Positions 1 to 8,251 are shown, counted from the stretch's first letter. The stretch is DNA of 64,000 nucleotides from Roseibium aggregatum (GCF_017309185.1 NZ_JAEKJZ010000001.1:310001-374000); one strand, 5' to 3'. Notes: generated from the sequence alone by a model not told the origin. Translations and numbers: made by a program.

Positions 1-243
1 CAGCACGTCCGCCGGCGAGTTTCGGCCTTCGGCGGCAATCCGTTCACCGAGACCCTTGGACGCGAAAACGACATTTGTCTTGATGCCGGTCTTGGCGGTG
101 AACGCCTCGAGCAGGGGCTGTATCAGGTAGGGCTGACGATAGGTGTAGATATTCACCTCACCGTCCGCGACCGCCGGGGCTGCGGCGAACAACGGCAGGG
201 CTACCGCTAAGGCACCGAAAATGAGACGGCGTGTGGAGGTCAT
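1..243 (-). CDS. Ferric-iron ABC transporter substrate-binding protein, N-terminal part (runs off the window)
   Basis: Only the first 81 codons are inside the window. The ATG is at 241-243. The reading begins with a typical Sec signal peptide (charged start, hydrophobic core, Ala-rich cleavage region) and continues with the GEVNIY start of mature FbpA/FutA-type iron-binding proteins, then SKGLGERI. The same words occur at the same place in the full-length neighbour at 551-1594, so this is a tandem paralogue. Such proteins bind Fe(III) in the periplasm and deliver it to an ABC permease; no permease lies inside the window, though it could lie beyond the left edge. An Irr-like palindrome sits 96 bases upstream of the ATG. 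Family assignment is firm; the exact iron ligand form is not visible. Confidence 0.85.
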   Translation of the reverse strand, partial: MTSTRRLIFGALAVALPLFAAAPAVADGEVNIYTYRQPYLIQPLLEAFTAKTGIKTNVVFASKGLGERIAAEGRNSPADVL

Positions 244-338
244 GGAGTTCTCCAGGGGACTGGTATTTATCTGTTGCGCTTTGCGCGAAATATGTCGTCA
301 GGACATCGTTAAGTCAATAAATTCAAAGAAATCAATAC

Positions 339-355
339 TTTAGAAATATTCAAAA
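339..355 (-). promoter_or_regulatory. Irr-type iron control element upstream of the first iron-binding protein
   Basis: The top strand reads TTTAGAA-ATA-TTCAAAA, one base away from the perfect palindrome TTTAGAA-N3-TTCTAAA known as the iron control element bound by Irr in alphaproteobacteria. It lies 96 bases upstream of the ATG of the partial gene ending at 243, and an equivalent site is found before the paralogue. Binding by Irr is inference. Confidence 0.55.
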
Positions 356-506
356 CTAACATGGAAGCATATCCGCGAAACTTCTGAAAAGCAGAGGAAA
401 AACAGGAGTTTGTCCCTCTACTTTCGCCTTGCCGCAAACCGTTACAACGGCCAGAGCAATCGGCGTTTGCGAAGGCTTCCGCATTGCGGACAAACCATCG
501 GCAAGC

Positions 507-532
507 AAAAGGCGCCGCTTGGGCGGCGCCTT
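507..532 (-). terminator. Rho-independent terminator after the second iron-binding protein
   Basis: On the minus strand a perfect 10-bp stem (AAGGCGCCGC/GCGGCGCCTT) with a 4-base loop is followed by TTTT. It lies 19 bases beyond the stop codon at 551, so it ends transcription of the 551-1594 gene and separates it from the downstream paralogue. Confidence 0.8.
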
Positions 533-550
533 CCGTGTCGGTATTCTCGG

Positions 551-1594
551 TCAGGAGGCGGGACCGTCGTCGAACCCAACCTTGTCGACGATGGTGCTCG
601 CAGCCTTCCTGTGCCTGGCGATATCCGCGAGCGGCAGCGGATCCTTTTTGATCTCGCCCCAGCTCTGGACGCGTTCGGAAACTTCGACACCCGGCTTGAC
701 CGGATACTCGTGGTTGGTTTCCGCATAGATCTTCTGAGCACCGTCGGAAGACAGGAATTCGATCAGCTTCAGCGCGTTGTCAGGATTCGGCGCCCCCTTG
801 ATCATGACGATACCGGCCAGATTGACGTGACTGCCGCGGCCCTCGGAGTTCGGGAACAGGATGCGCACGCTTTCGGCCCATTCCTTCTGAGCCGGCTCTT
901 TCTCGTTGGTCTGCATCAGGCCCATGTAATAGGTGTTGCCCAGCGCAATATCGCACTCCCCGGCGAAAATGGCCTGGACCTGCGCCCGGTCGTTGCCGGC
1001 AGGTTTGCGGGCCAGGTTGTTGCGGACGGCGGAGAGCCATTCCTCGGTCTTTTCCTCACCGTGATGGGCGACCATGGAAGCGATCAGCCCGATCGTATAG
1101 ACGTGCTGGCCTGAGCGGGTACAGATCCGGCCCTTCCATTTCGGATCGGCGAGTTCCTCGTAGGTGATGCTGTCCTGATCGACGCGATCCCGCGAGGCAT
1201 AGACGATCCGGGCTCTGTTCGTCAGTCCGATCCAGTGGCCTTCCGGATCGCGGAACTCTGCAGGTACGTTTGACTCAACGACATCGGAAACGACCGGCTG
1301 TGTGATTCCAAGCTGCTTTGCACCGTCAAGGCGTCCGATGTCCACTGTCAGGAGGACGTCGGCAGGGGAGCTCTCGCCTTCGGTGGCGATGCGCTCGCCA
1401 AGGCCTTTCGACGCAAAGATCACATTAGTCTTGACGCCGGTTTCCGAGGTGAACGCTTCGAGCAGCGGTTTGATGAGGTCGGGCTGGCGGTAGGAATAGA
1501 TGTTGACTTCGCCCTCTGCGAACGCCGGTGCGGATGCAAAGGCGGTGCCGCCGATCGCAAGGGCCCCGGCCAGGGTTCGAAAGTTGAAGCGCAT
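551..1594 (-). CDS. Ferric-iron ABC transporter substrate-binding protein (FbpA/FutA family), 347 aa
   Basis: Periplasmic Fe(III)-binding component of an ABC importer. The ATG at 1594 is chosen because GGGAG lies six bases before it and the protein then begins with a clean signal peptide (residues 1-26, cleavage after APAFA); a longer reading from 1675 lacks these. The mature part starts EGEVNIYSYRQ and contains SKGLGERIATEG, DVLLTVDIGRL and the tyrosine-rich C-terminal half (GNTYYMGL) that carries the Fe-ligand tyrosines in this family. Its length fits the family (about 340). It is a tandem paralogue of the gene at 1-243, with a separate promoter and its own terminator, so the two can be expressed independently. 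No permease or ATPase gene is next to it in the window. Confidence 0.9.
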   Translation of the reverse strand: MRFNFRTLAGALAIGGTAFASAPAFAEGEVNIYSYRQPDLIKPLLEAFTSETGVKTNVIFASKGLGERIATEGESSPADVLLTVDIGRLDGAKQLGITQPVVSDVVESNVPAEFRDPEGHWIGLTNRARIVYASRDRVDQDSITYEELADPKWKGRICTRSGQHVYTIGLIASMVAHHGEEKTEEWLSAVRNNLARKPAGNDRAQVQAIFAGECDIALGNTYYMGLMQTNEKEPAQKEWAESVRILFPNSEGRGSHVNLAGIVMIKGAPNPDNALKLIEFLSSDGAQKIYAETNHEYPVKPGVEVSERVQSWGEIKKDPLPLADIARHRKAASTIVDKVGFDDGPAS

Positions 1595-1905
1595 ATTGAT
1601 CTCCCAATTTGTTTTCATGCCCATGGCGCAAGGCCACGATGGGGAGGCATATATGTCGAATTGCCGCTGGGGCAAGATGGAAAAATCAACAATATCAATA
1701 GGTTAGAATAGTTATAATGTATCGAAACACGTATATTTTCGCACGTTCCGAAAACCGCTGAAAAAACAGGAGTTTAAACCTCAACTTTGCGAATCTGCGG
1801 CCACATCGGTACGGCCCACGCCGGAATTTGAACCGGCTGGCAGCGCCGGCGATGGTCTCTTACCGGCCAGCCGGCCGGATGAGACTCAGTCAAGGCCGCT
1901 TGCTG
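1595..1905. other. Intergenic region: iron-responsive promoter; no gene seen
   Basis: The 311 bases between the iron-binding protein start and the end of the large kinase hold the Irr-like box (1703-1717), the conserved word at 1762-1775 and a GC-rich hairpin near 1863-1878 (CCGGCC/GGCCGG) without a T tract. No open reading frame with a plausible ribosome site was found. Confidence 0.5.
1703..1717 (-). promoter_or_regulatory. Irr-type iron control element upstream of the second iron-binding protein
   Basis: The sequence TTAGAA-TAG-TTATAA has one mismatch from the core TTAGAA-N3-TTCTAA palindrome. It lies 109 bases upstream of the ATG at 1594. A shared word, AAAAACAGGAGTTT, follows 45 bases further upstream (1762-1775). 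The paralogue has the same word (398-411) 43 bases from its own box. The conserved layout supports a duplicated iron-responsive promoter. Confidence 0.5.
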
Positions 1906-4900
1906 TTACTCCGACAGGACGCGCTGGGTCGGAAAGACGATTTCCACTAGGGTTCCCTGATCGGGTGTTGAATCGATGTGGAAGCTTGCCCGGTTGGCTT
2001 CGACCAGCGCCTTGGTCAGAGGCAAACCGAGACCGGTTCCGCCACCCCTGCTGGAGGTGTGCACCTGACGGAAGGGTTCCAGCGCGGCCGCCAGTTGCTT
2101 GGGTGTCATGCCGGTGCCGGTATCGCGGACCCTAAGGGCGACCTCGCCGTTGCTTTCAAGCGCGGTCGACAGGATCACCTGGCCGCCGGACTTGTTGTAT
2201 TTGATGGCATTGGAAAGCAGGTTGAGCACGATCTGGCGCAAAGAGCGCGGATCGGCGACGACATCGGGAACGGATTCCGGCAGGCTGGCGCGGATGATCA
2301 CCCGCTCCCGGTTGGCCTGCGGCTGCATCAGCGCGACGCATTCGTTGATCACGTCGTTGGTGGACACCGCCGAGAAGTTCAGGTCCAGTTTGCCGGCCTC
2401 GATCTTGGAAAGGTCCAGAAGGTCGTTGATCAGGCTCATGATATGCGAGCCGGACGTGCGGATGTCTTTCAGGTAATCCTTGTAGCGGTCGTTGCCGATG
2501 GGCCCGAAGCGCTCCTCCATCATGACTTCGGAAAATCCGATGATGGCGTTCAGCGGCGTTCTGATCTCGTGGCTGATCTTGGCCAGAAAATCTGATTTCT
2601 GAGAACTGGCGTTCTCCGCGTGGCGTTTGGCCTGGGTCAGTTCCTCTTCGGCCGTTTTCCATTGGGTGATATCGCGCAGGACGGCACAGTACTTGGCGTC
2701 GTTCTCGCTGCTGGCGACCCGGCCGATGGTCATGAACAGGGGAATGAGCCCGCCGGACGGTACTTTGCCCAAGACTTCGCGCCCGTCATTGAGGATGCTG
2801 GCAACCCCGTTCCTCGAAAGCCCGTCGAGATAGTCGGTCGCGGCGCGCTGGCTTTCCGGGGCGAGATAGTCCGTAAAGGGCGCCCCGATCATGTCTGCCC
2901 GGTTCGCGCTGAAAAGAGCTTCGGCCGAACCGTTCACCTTCAGGATCGTGCCATGCACGTCCAGAACCAGCACACCGTCGGTCGCCGTCTCCAGAATCGT
3001 GTCCATCTCGGCGATCTGATTGCGGGCGGCGTCGAGCTCCGCGCGCACTTCCGCGAAAAAGTTGGGTGCGGCTGATGCCGCCGCTTCGTCCTGTGCCGGT
3101 TTGGCCGGGCGTTCGGTGACGGAGATCATCAGACCCCGGCTGCCGTTCCAGGGAACCGAGTGCATGTGGGCGTCGACGCAGATCACGCCGCCACCAGCCT
3201 TGCGCATTTTCATGGTCTCGTCGACTTCGCCGTCCATGCCGGCTGCGTCGGGCAGGTCTTCGGTGTCGTCAATGAACAGGGCTTCGAGACCGCCGGCTTC
3301 CGAGAGGGCCGTGATCGTCATGTAGCCGAGCATGCGCAACAGCGCCTTGTTGGCGTAAAGCACTTCCCGGTCATGCACGACGGCGATCCCGATCGGCAGC
3401 CGGTCGAGCAGGCTCGGATCGATCGGGCCGGTTTCAGGCACCTCCGGCGGCAACTCGCCTGCGCTCTCCTCAGTGCTCTCGGCCTCCTCGAAATCGTCCA
3501 GATCTCCTTCCAGCCGTGCGCCGAGGGCTTCCGCGATTTTGCGGAAGGCTTCCCGCTCCGGACGGGACAGACCGGATGTGTCGACGGGAACGACACGCGG
3601 CCGGGCCGTGGCCAGGGGAATGACTTCGCCGGTTTTTTCAACACGGGGAGGCGGTGCGCCGGCAGAGTCCGTTTCGTCGGCTTCGGCTTCGGCTTCGGCT
3701 TCCGATGCCCGGTCCTGCCTGTGGTAGGCCGCCGTTTCCTCAAAGAATTCCCGCTCGTCCAGATCGGCGTCTTCTTCCCGGGCGCCGGCATCCTCCGTCA
3801 CGCCGTCAGGAGTTTCCTGCTCATCCCGTTCATCGGCCGGGGAAACGTCCTCTTCATGCGGCAGCAGGTCATCATTGGCGGGCGGCTCGTCTTCGAACAG
3901 ATCCGGCGTCGCTTTTTCGGCGGACTTGTAGCTTTTTGCCAGGGATTTCACCGCGCTTTCGATCTCGGACGGCCGCAACGGCGCCGGACCGGCAATGCCG
4001 GACTGCGCCGTTTCCTCTTGCGGTGCCTTTTCGGACTTCAGTGTTTCGCCGGAGGGCGTGTCCCCGGCCTGGTCGTCCTCCAGGGCATCATCCGTCAAGC
4101 TGTCTGATGTCTCCGCGGCAAAACCGTCTTCCTCGGTTGGGGCCTCGTCTTCCGGCGCGGTCTCTTCCGCCGGCTGACCGTCCGTACCGTCTTCCTGCAT
4201 TTGCCCGGCTGTCTCTTCGATGCCTTCTTCTGTCGCCTCGTCGGAGGCCGCCGTCTCGTCCGGCTCCTCGTCGAGGGCTGCTGCCGCTGCTCGCAGGTCC
4301 GCCGTCAGATCTTCCCCGGGTGAAACGGTCTCGGTCGCCTCGGCGATTTCCGGTGTTTCCTCAGGCGCTTCCGGCGCAGCCGGAGCCGATTTTCCAGTTA
4401 TCTTTGCCAGAGAACCGACAAGCGCCGCCGCGCTCGCGCCGAGAAAAGTTTTGCCGGCAAAAGTATCAGGCTGCGCAGGCTTGAGGTCTTCGAGCCGCTG
4501 CTGCGGCAAGGCCTCTTCCGGAGCCGTTGCCGCTTCATCCAAGAGGTCCTCCTCCGGCGCCTCTATGGCGTGCGTTTCGAAGTCGGCCTCTTCGCTTGTA
4601 TCGGTGTGATCGTCCGTCAAGATTTCATCCGGCGAGGAGAGGGAACGGTCCGGATCCGTTGCCGTGTCCTGCACGGCCGGTTCAGTATCCGGTTCTTCCC
4701 GCAAGGTTTCGTTTGGCGGTTCGGCGTCCGTGCCGTTTCCGGTGTCGTCGTCGAGCGGAGCCGCCGGTCCGGCAACATATCCGTTGGGGTCCCGGAACGC
4801 ATCGGCGGTGCGGCAAACGCCGAACCCGCGATATCCCTCAAAGACCCGGTTCCGGTCGAAAGCCGGCAGGGCGGCCATATCCACCGGAACCCTCAATGCA

Positions 4901-6276
4901 GCGCCACTGACGGGCCAGTCGACGGTTTTTCCGCTCCAGGTGTCCCGGCGGTCGAGCGCGCGGGCGATGTGCCCGCGCGGGTCGAGACCGAACCGACCGC
5001 AGACCTCTTCCCACGTCAGCCCGGCGACATTTGCCGCGTCAGGGCCAAGCACGTCTGCAAATTCGTCGGACAGAAAAGTGAAGCGCTGATCGATATCCAT
5101 CTTCCAGGCGAACCGTACCGGCCGCCGCCGAGGATGGAAGACGAAGCTTTCCTCCGCGTCCAGGGGAGGGGAGGTTTCTTCTTCGACGGGGTCGGTCTCT
5201 TCTTCGTTCCGCTCGAACTCGGTTGGCGCCTCGGGCGCGACGTCAACAGGCGCTTGCGCGGCGTGGGGGGAGAAGGCTTCAATCTCTCCGGGAGCTTCCT
5301 CCGCTTTCGTCTCGTCCGGCAAGGCGTCTTCAGCCTTTTCCTGAGCCGGAGTTTCGGCGTCGGCGGCCTTCGGAGAACTCGGGACGGAGACGGTTTCGTC
5401 GTGAAGTTCGTCCGGTTCGAAGTAGAGTTCGTCGGCCCGGACCCACTCGGATACGCCCTCAGGTCCGTTCTCTGCGTTGTCCGGCCCGGAAGTTTCGCGG
5501 GAGGCGTCGTCGACCGGCTGTGGCGTTTCGTCCTGAAGCCGGTCGGCTTCATCCGCTGCCCTTGAAACGGAAGCCGGCGGACTTGCGATCAACTCCTCAA
5601 GGGCAGGCGCGTTTTCGGCTTTGCCATCGTCATTTGATGCGTTGTCGGCGGGCAGGGGCGTGTTGTTGAGAACGACCAGCTTCGGACCGGCGGGTACTTT
5701 CAGCAGGATGCCGTCGTGGTAGGCGCCCTTGAGATCGAGCGGGCCGGACAGCACCCTTTGGTCCTGCGGCAGGTCCAGATCTTCCGGGGCGCCTTCGAGG
5801 GTGCCCGATCGGTCTTCGACAACACCGTTGGAAAGAACAAAGACGGTCGTGCCTTCCGACTTGAGCAGATGCGCAAAGGCGGCAACCGGGTCCTTCTTTG
5901 TGGCCAGGCCCTTGTCGGTGCAGATGATCAACGCGGCGCTGCCGCCGTCTTCCAGATCGACCTTTTTGCACTGGCAGGTCAAAAGCATGACCCTCAGGCC
6001 GCGATAAAACCGGAGACGGTCGATGCTGAACCTGTCCGTCAACCCGGACTCCGCGATACGGGCGATATGCGGACGGGCGGGTGAGCGCTCCAGAGCGGAC
6101 AGACCGGTGAGTTCGGCAACGGTGCCGGCGGAAAAAAACGCGGCTCCGGCGGCATTGGACCACAGAATACGCGCACCGTCGGCCGACCAGAGCCAGGCGG
6201 CTCTTTTGTCTGCAACAAGCTGAACCAGATCATTCGAGGCCGTCAGTTCCAGGAATGATTGGATGCGTTGGTCCAT
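1906..6276 (-). CDS. Giant PAS-domain sensor histidine kinase, DivJ/PleC/PdhS type, 1456 aa
   Basis: Predicted cytosolic kinase of the family that controls the DivK/CtrA cell-cycle phosphorelay. Domains in order: a PAS domain at about residues 10-110 (WLWSADGARILWSNAAG); a very long low-complexity acidic linker, roughly 180-960, rich in E, D, A and P; two further PAS domains at about 965-1230; a HisKA domain with phospho-acceptor His near residue 1236 (KISHEIRTPLNAIIGF, then ERFGPIG and DLLDLSKIEAGK, the DivJ/PleC/PdhS signature); and a HATPase_c domain with an N box (NLLSNAIKY) and G boxes (DTGTGM, GTGLGL). No membrane segment is evident. The ATG at 6276 has GGAG seven bases before it; an upstream in-frame GTG at 6348 is possible. 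At 1456 aa it is longer than Brucella PdhS (about 1035 aa), mostly because of the linker. PdhS identity is inference; other DivJ/PleC-like kinases share the core. Confidence 0.8.
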   Translation of the reverse strand: MDQRIQSFLELTASNDLVQLVADKRAAWLWSADGARILWSNAAGAAFFSAGTVAELTGLSALERSPARPHIARIAESGLTDRFSIDRLRFYRGLRVMLLTCQCKKVDLEDGGSAALIICTDKGLATKKDPVAAFAHLLKSEGTTVFVLSNGVVEDRSGTLEGAPEDLDLPQDQRVLSGPLDLKGAYHDGILLKVPAGPKLVVLNNTPLPADNASNDDGKAENAPALEELIASPPASVSRAADEADRLQDETPQPVDDASRETSGPDNAENGPEGVSEWVRADELYFEPDELHDETVSVPSSPKAADAETPAQEKAEDALPDETKAEEAPGEIEAFSPHAAQAPVDVAPEAPTEFERNEEETDPVEEETSPPLDAEESFVFHPRRRPVRFAWKMDIDQRFTFLSDEFADVLGPDAANVAGLTWEEVCGRFGLDPRGHIARALDRRDTWSGKTVDWPVSGAALRVPVDMAALPAFDRNRVFEGYRGFGVCRTADAFRDPNGYVAGPAAPLDDDTGNGTDAEPPNETLREEPDTEPAVQDTATDPDRSLSSPDEILTDDHTDTSEEADFETHAIEAPEEDLLDEAATAPEEALPQQRLEDLKPAQPDTFAGKTFLGASAAALVGSLAKITGKSAPAAPEAPEETPEIAEATETVSPGEDLTADLRAAAAALDEEPDETAASDEATEEGIEETAGQMQEDGTDGQPAEETAPEDEAPTEEDGFAAETSDSLTDDALEDDQAGDTPSGETLKSEKAPQEETAQSGIAGPAPLRPSEIESAVKSLAKSYKSAEKATPDLFEDEPPANDDLLPHEEDVSPADERDEQETPDGVTEDAGAREEDADLDEREFFEETAAYHRQDRASEAEAEAEADETDSAGAPPPRVEKTGEVIPLATARPRVVPVDTSGLSRPEREAFRKIAEALGARLEGDLDDFEEAESTEESAGELPPEVPETGPIDPSLLDRLPIGIAVVHDREVLYANKALLRMLGYMTITALSEAGGLEALFIDDTEDLPDAAGMDGEVDETMKMRKAGGGVICVDAHMHSVPWNGSRGLMISVTERPAKPAQDEAAASAAPNFFAEVRAELDAARNQIAEMDTILETATDGVLVLDVHGTILKVNGSAEALFSANRADMIGAPFTDYLAPESQRAATDYLDGLSRNGVASILNDGREVLGKVPSGGLIPLFMTIGRVASSENDAKYCAVLRDITQWKTAEEELTQAKRHAENASSQKSDFLAKISHEIRTPLNAIIGFSEVMMEERFGPIGNDRYKDYLKDIRTSGSHIMSLINDLLDLSKIEAGKLDLNFSAVSTNDVINECVALMQPQANRERVIIRASLPESVPDVVADPRSLRQIVLNLLSNAIKYNKSGGQVILSTALESNGEVALRVRDTGTGMTPKQLAAALEPFRQVHTSSRGGGTGLGLPLTKALVEANRASFHIDSTPDQGTLVEIVFPTQRVLSE
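3679..3702. repeat. Hexanucleotide tandem repeat inside the kinase linker
   Basis: Four perfect copies of GGCTTC (minus strand GAAGCC) encode an alternating Glu-Ala run in the acidic linker. Six-base units keep the frame, so slippage would only change linker length. Confidence 0.8.
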
Positions 6277-6684
6277 GGTCTGCTCCAAGATCTGCGGGAC
6301 CGGTTGACGCGAGGTGTCTACGCGGGCTTCTCCTGCAGTGGTAAACACTCTGTTAATACAAGCTAAAGCCTGTTTCGTCCATGTAAAGCAAAGCTGCTAA
6401 AGAGGTTACATGAAGGCGTGGTTAACTCCCCCGCGCCGGTTGCCTGTAACGTCAAAAATACTGAGCTTGCGTTAACTGATCTTGAAGAGGACGGATCGGG
6501 AAGAGCTTTTCGCGCGTTCAGCGGCTCGAGAGCGCCGTAGTTCCGAAGCGCCAAGACGCCGGACGGGTAATATTATGATTTCATGACGCTGTTTACCGAA
6601 TTGCCATCTGCGTGTTACGAATTTTTGGCAAGGAGATCTTTGAAGATCCCTCCAGCAACTTTCCGCCACCTGAGGAGCGCTGAC
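6277..6684. other. Intergenic region between divergent kinase and phasin; no gene seen
   Basis: This 408-base gap must hold the promoters of both flanking divergent genes. Several TTAAC words are present (near 6353, 6421 and 6472). No convincing terminator, RNA gene or small reading frame was seen. Confidence 0.4.
6353..6367 (-). promoter_or_regulatory. CtrA-like half-site pair upstream of the PdhS-type kinase
   Basis: TTAA-N7-TAAA differs at one base from the CtrA consensus TTAA-N7-TTAA. It lies 77-91 bases upstream of the kinase ATG. A second one-mismatch site (TTAA-N7-TGAA) is at 6472-6486. Short AT motifs like this occur by chance, so this is tentative. Confidence 0.25.
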
Positions 6685-7071
6685 ATGAGCATGGACAAGA
6701 CCGGATACGAAATCCCGGAACAGATGCGAGATTTCGCTGAAAAGAGCGTTGACCAGGCCCGCAAGGCCTTTGACGATTTCATGGGGGCTACCCATAAAGC
6801 CGTGTCCAATGTGGAAGACAGCGCCAGCGCGGTGCAGGCCGGTGCCGCCGATGTCAACAAGAAGGCCCTGACCTACGCGGAAGAGCATGTCAACGCCGCG
6901 TTCAAGTTTGCTCAGGATCTCGTCAAGGCCGGCAGCGTTGAAGACATGATGAAGCTGCAGCAGGACTATCTGCGCGGTCAGATGGAAGCCATCGGCGAAC
7001 AGGCGCGGGAATTTTCCAACTCGGCGACCAAGGCTGTCCAGGACGCGGCCAAGGCGGCTCAGAAGAAGTGA
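6685..7071 (+). CDS. Phasin family protein, 128 aa
   Basis: A small amphipathic helical protein expected to coat polyhydroxyalkanoate granules. The start at 6685 is preceded by GAGGAG with a seven-base gap and gives MSMDKTGYEIPEQMRDFAEK; a longer in-frame reading from 6583 has no such site. The body shows the Phasin_2 pattern: EIPEQMRDFAEKSVDQARKA near the N terminus, a central helix with AEEHVNAAFKFAQDLVKA, then LQQDYLRGQMEAIGEQA and an Ala/Lys-rich tail. There is no signal peptide or membrane segment. It is followed 390 bases later by a second phasin, so the two form a pair. No PHA synthase or depolymerase is near, as is common for phasins. Confidence 0.88.
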   Translation: MSMDKTGYEIPEQMRDFAEKSVDQARKAFDDFMGATHKAVSNVEDSASAVQAGAADVNKKALTYAEEHVNAAFKFAQDLVKAGSVEDMMKLQQDYLRGQMEAIGEQAREFSNSATKAVQDAAKAAQKK

Positions 7072-7460
7072 GTCGAGCCCGTAAAAATAGATACTAAGAT
7101 CTATTCTGTCCGCATATCGAGATTGCGCGCGAGGGGTGGGGCGCCTCGCGCGATACTGCGAACGGATGACTTGCCAAAATTATCCATGGTTGTATTTTGT
7201 TGACTGCGCACCTCTTGTCCGGCTTCGGTTGCGCGCCGCGCGAAAAGAATTGCACAACCCGCAGTGTCCGGCGATCTGCCGGCGCATAAAATGCAAGCCC
7301 GCCCCTACGGAAAAATTTATTGTGCACTGCAAAAAATGTTGCAATGCAGCATCGGGTGCATTATAACTCTGGTTGCGGATGACGACAGGGTCCGCCGGCC
7401 AGAGATCCGGCGGTAAAAAATTTCACCAATGATCGCATCCGGGCTCAAGGAGATGAGATC
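7072..7460. other. Intergenic region between the two phasins
   Basis: A GC-rich hairpin (stem 7126-7134 with 7144-7152) may slow transcription after the first phasin but lacks a T tract. The rest is fairly AT-rich and holds the promoter candidate at 7339-7367. No reading frame with coding character was seen. Confidence 0.5.
7339..7367 (+). promoter_or_regulatory. Candidate sigma-70 promoter of the second phasin with TGCA-rich surroundings
   Basis: TTGCAA (7339-7344), a 17-base spacer and TATAAC (7362-7367) fit a housekeeping promoter about 95 bases before the phasin ATG. The -35 region sits inside a cluster of TGCA words (7323-7360), with CTGCA at 7328-7332 and TGCAG at 7345-7349 in inverted orientation. 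PhaR repressors of phasin genes bind TGC/GCA inverted repeats, so autoregulation by PhaR is possible. Confidence 0.35.
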
Positions 7461-7976
7461 ATGACTGCCACCACCACTGCGGAAAAACCGGCTCCGAAAA
7501 CCCGTGCCACGAAAGCGAAAGCCGCGCCGGCCGCCGGCGTTGCGTTCCCGGACTTCGAGGCCTTCCAGCTTCCGAAAATGGAGATCCCTTCAATGTTCCG
7601 TGAAGCGACCGAAAAAAGCATCGAAAGCGCGCGCGAAGCTTATGCAAAGGTCAAGACCGCTGCTGAAGACGCGACCGACCTGATGGAAGACACTTTCGAA
7701 ACCTCCCGTCAGGGCGTTGTCGAATTCAACCACAAAGCAGTTGATGCAGCGAAAGAAAATGCTGACGCCGCTTTCACCTTCATCAAGGACATCATGTCCG
7801 CGAAGACGCTTGCCGAGGCAATCGAGCTGCAGTCCACCTTCGCACGCAAGCAGTTCGACACGCTGAGCGCCCAGACCAAGGAAATGCAGGAGCTGGCAAC
7901 CAAGCTCGGTACGGATGTTTCCTCTCCGGTCAAGGAAGCCATGGAAAAATCCTTCAAGGATCTGAAAACCAAGTAA
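7461..7976 (+). CDS. Phasin family protein with Lys/Ala-rich N terminus, 171 aa
   Basis: The second granule-associated phasin of the pair. The ATG at 7461 follows AAGGAG (7447-7452) at a good distance. Residues 1-30 are Ala/Lys/Thr-rich (EKPAPKTRATKAKAAPAAG), like the basic tails of some phasins that may contact DNA or regulators. From about residue 38 the Phasin_2 core begins (PSMFREATEKSIESAREAYA), followed by NHKAVDAAKENADAAFTFIK and the conserved LQSTFARKQFDTLSAQTKE segment. No membrane segment is present. A strong terminator follows at 8018-8058, so the gene is its own transcription unit. Confidence 0.9.
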   Translation: MTATTTAEKPAPKTRATKAKAAPAAGVAFPDFEAFQLPKMEIPSMFREATEKSIESAREAYAKVKTAAEDATDLMEDTFETSRQGVVEFNHKAVDAAKENADAAFTFIKDIMSAKTLAEAIELQSTFARKQFDTLSAQTKEMQELATKLGTDVSSPVKEAMEKSFKDLKTK

Positions 7977-8017
7977 GCCGGTTGGACGGCGCGCTTCGCG
8001 CCGCACCTCAACTTTCG

Positions 8018-8058
8018 ATGCCCGGAGAGAACTGAGTTTTCTCCGGGCATTTGCTTTT
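8018..8058 (+). terminator. Rho-independent terminator after the second phasin
   Basis: ATGCCCGGAGA pairs with TCTCCGGGCAT around a loop of about 10 bases and is followed by TTGCTTTT. It lies 42 bases after the phasin stop. Confidence 0.85.
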
Positions 8059-8174
8059 CAACAGGCCGGAAATTTACAAAATTCCCGCTTGCCGGTTGGA
8101 AAAAACGAGGTTAGAAGACGTCGTTGCTATCGGCGGCCGGAACATTCGAGGTCCGCGCCCCTGAAAAGCCCTAT

Positions 8175-8251
8175 GCAGACGTAGCTCAGTTGGTTAGAGC
8201 GTCGGATTGTGGCTCCGAAGGTCGGTGGTTCGAATCCACTCGTCTGTACCA
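8175..8251 (+). tRNA. tRNA-His (anticodon GTG), alphaproteobacterial type without G-1
   Basis: The 77 bases fold as a complete cloverleaf: acceptor GCAGACG/CGTCTGT, D arm GCTC...GAGC, anticodon stem TCGGA/TCCGA with loop TTGTGGC (anticodon GTG), T arm GGTGG-TTCGAAT-CCACT, and encoded ACCA. The first acceptor pair is G1:U72 and the discriminator is A73. Most bacteria instead have an extra G-1 paired to C73 in tRNA-His. The G1:U72/A73 form is known from alphaproteobacteria, whose HisRS recognises U72, A73 and the anticodon. The base before G1 is T, so no G-1 is encoded. Confidence 0.96.

Noticed and set aside
3160-4484. Overlapping plus-strand frames within the kinase linker
   Set aside because: These are antisense to the low-complexity acidic linker; no start signal or domain is seen.
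7125-7152. GC-rich hairpin after the first phasin as a terminator
   Set aside because: The stem is good but no T tract follows, so an intrinsic terminator is not supported.
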